Source: Pseudomonas thivervalensis (GTDB lineage: Bacteria > Pseudomonadota > Gammaproteobacteria > Pseudomonadales > Pseudomonadaceae). From it: DNA of 64,000 nucleotides. Position 1 is the first letter of the stretch, and each line of letters opens with the position of its first letter. Under the pieces are notes generated by a model. The model worked only from the letters and a program-made list of their open reading frames with translations, ran no database searches and was not told the origin of the DNA. The stretch covers positions 372,001 to 436,000 of the forward strand of contig NZ_LHVE01000014.1 of assembly GCF_001269655.1 (NCBI RefSeq), read 5' to 3'. The position numbers and the translations under genes are program-made. Shown here piece by piece: positions 63,535 to 64,000 of the stretch.

Positions 63535-64000
63535 TCACCGCTCGATCAGCGCAATGCGCTTGTTGTACCAGTTCATCAGCAACGAAATGCTGATACTGAT
63601 CGCCAGGTACACACTCATGGTGATCGCGATCACCTCGATGGCCTGACCGGTCTGGTTCAACACCGTGCCAGCAAACAGCGAAACCATTTCCGGGTAACCG
63701 ATACCGGCGGCCAGGGAAGAGTTTTTCGCCAGGTTCAGGTATTGGCTGGTCAGCGGCGGGATGATCACGCGCAGGGCTTGCGGGATGATCACCTTGCGCA
63801 GGGTCGGACCGTTGCGCAGGCCCAGCGAGTGAGCCGCCTCGGTCTGCCCATGGCTGACCGACTTGATGCCCGAGCGCACGATCTCGGCGATGAACGCCGC
63901 GGTGTACACGGTCAATGCCAGGGTCAAGGCCAGCAGCTCGGGAATCAGTACCCAGCCACCGACGAAGTTGAAGCCCTTGAGTTCCGGCATTTCCCAATGC
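63535..64000 (-). CDS. aapQ: General L-amino-acid ABC transporter permease, 3' part
   Basis: C-terminal 154 residues of a permease whose start lies beyond the right edge. The visible part has helices LALTLALTVYTAAFIAEIV, the cytoplasmic loop GIKSVSHGQTEAAHSLGL, VIIPQALRVIIPPLTSQYL, and the last helix before NWYNKRIALIER. Position upstream of aapM and similarity of the loop support AapQ. Confidence 0.93.
   Translation of the reverse strand, partial: HWEMPELKGFNFVGGWVLIPELLALTLALTVYTAAFIAEIVRSGIKSVSHGQTEAAHSLGLRNGPTLRKVIIPQALRVIIPPLTSQYLNLAKNSSLAAGIGYPEMVSLFAGTVLNQTGQAIEVIAITMSVYLAISISISLLMNWYNKRIALIER

Overview
The window is GC-rich, densely coded, and fits a fluorescent Pseudomonas (P. fluorescens complex). 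The basis is gene content and order. The blocks nagR-nagA-nagB2-nagF-nagE-yqfO-purL-mltF and lepA-lepB-rnc-era-recO-pdxJ, the lptFG/pepA-holC-valS block, a membrane PQQ glucose dehydrogenase, Pseudomonas-only DUF6124, and two families of Pseudomonas-type REP palindromes all point there. I cannot name the species. I see no rRNA, tRNA, CRISPR array, prophage or insertion sequence.

Layout. (1) 133-9467, minus strand: an eight-gene CS1/CFA-I-type (class 5) fimbrial operon in the order major pilin, usher, three tandem tip-adhesin paralogues, chaperone, divergent pilin, second major pilin. (2) 9796-13199: a PadR-family repressor with three palindromic operators, overlapping a siderophore-interacting reductase (NfeR/NfeF-like), then a VUT-family transporter and purT. 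(3) 13386-20010: gcd, VF530, a Pr6Pr membrane protein, DUF1289, gamma carbonic anhydrase, two NUDIX hydrolases and an L,D-transpeptidase. (4) 20040-24977: an accessory island. It holds two tandem secreted proteins that I read as ADP-ribosyltransferase (enterotoxin A/pertussis S1-like) toxins, a DUF6124 gene, and an overlapping nucleotidyltransferase/unknown pair. (5) 25110-32430: the N-acetylglucosamine regulon. (6) 32764-54649: conserved housekeeping genes for purine synthesis, murein recycling, pyridoxal, ribosome assembly, protein export, LPS transport, aminopeptidase, Pol III chi, ValS and RlmF. (7) 54836-64000: HU, nucleoid protein NdpA, a GST-like protein, GIY-YIG and NTF2-like proteins, an MFS exporter with its GntR/FCD regulator, the mqsRA toxin-antitoxin pair, and the 3' part of the aapJQMP amino-acid ABC transporter, which runs off the right edge.

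The most unusual content is the pair of tandem 357-residue toxin-like proteins at 20384-22691. Each has an N-terminal domain with an Arg / Ser-Ser-Thr / (D/E)-x-E signature. The C-terminal half looks like a second copy of the same fold with the Arg and Glu lost, and each half ends in a Cys-x7-Cys. Also notable are the three adhesin genes with variable, AT-richer receptor domains, a nucleotidyltransferase operon and a DUF6124 gene sharing a 72-nt upstream element, and REP doublets into which a second palindromic element has been inserted at least four times.

Links between genes: nagE and nagF form a complete PTS for GlcNAc, nagA and nagB2 convert the product to fructose-6-phosphate, and nagR probably represses the operon. 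lptF and lptG are translationally overlapped, as are rnc/era, mqsR/mqsA, the padR/SIP pair and nagA/nagB2.
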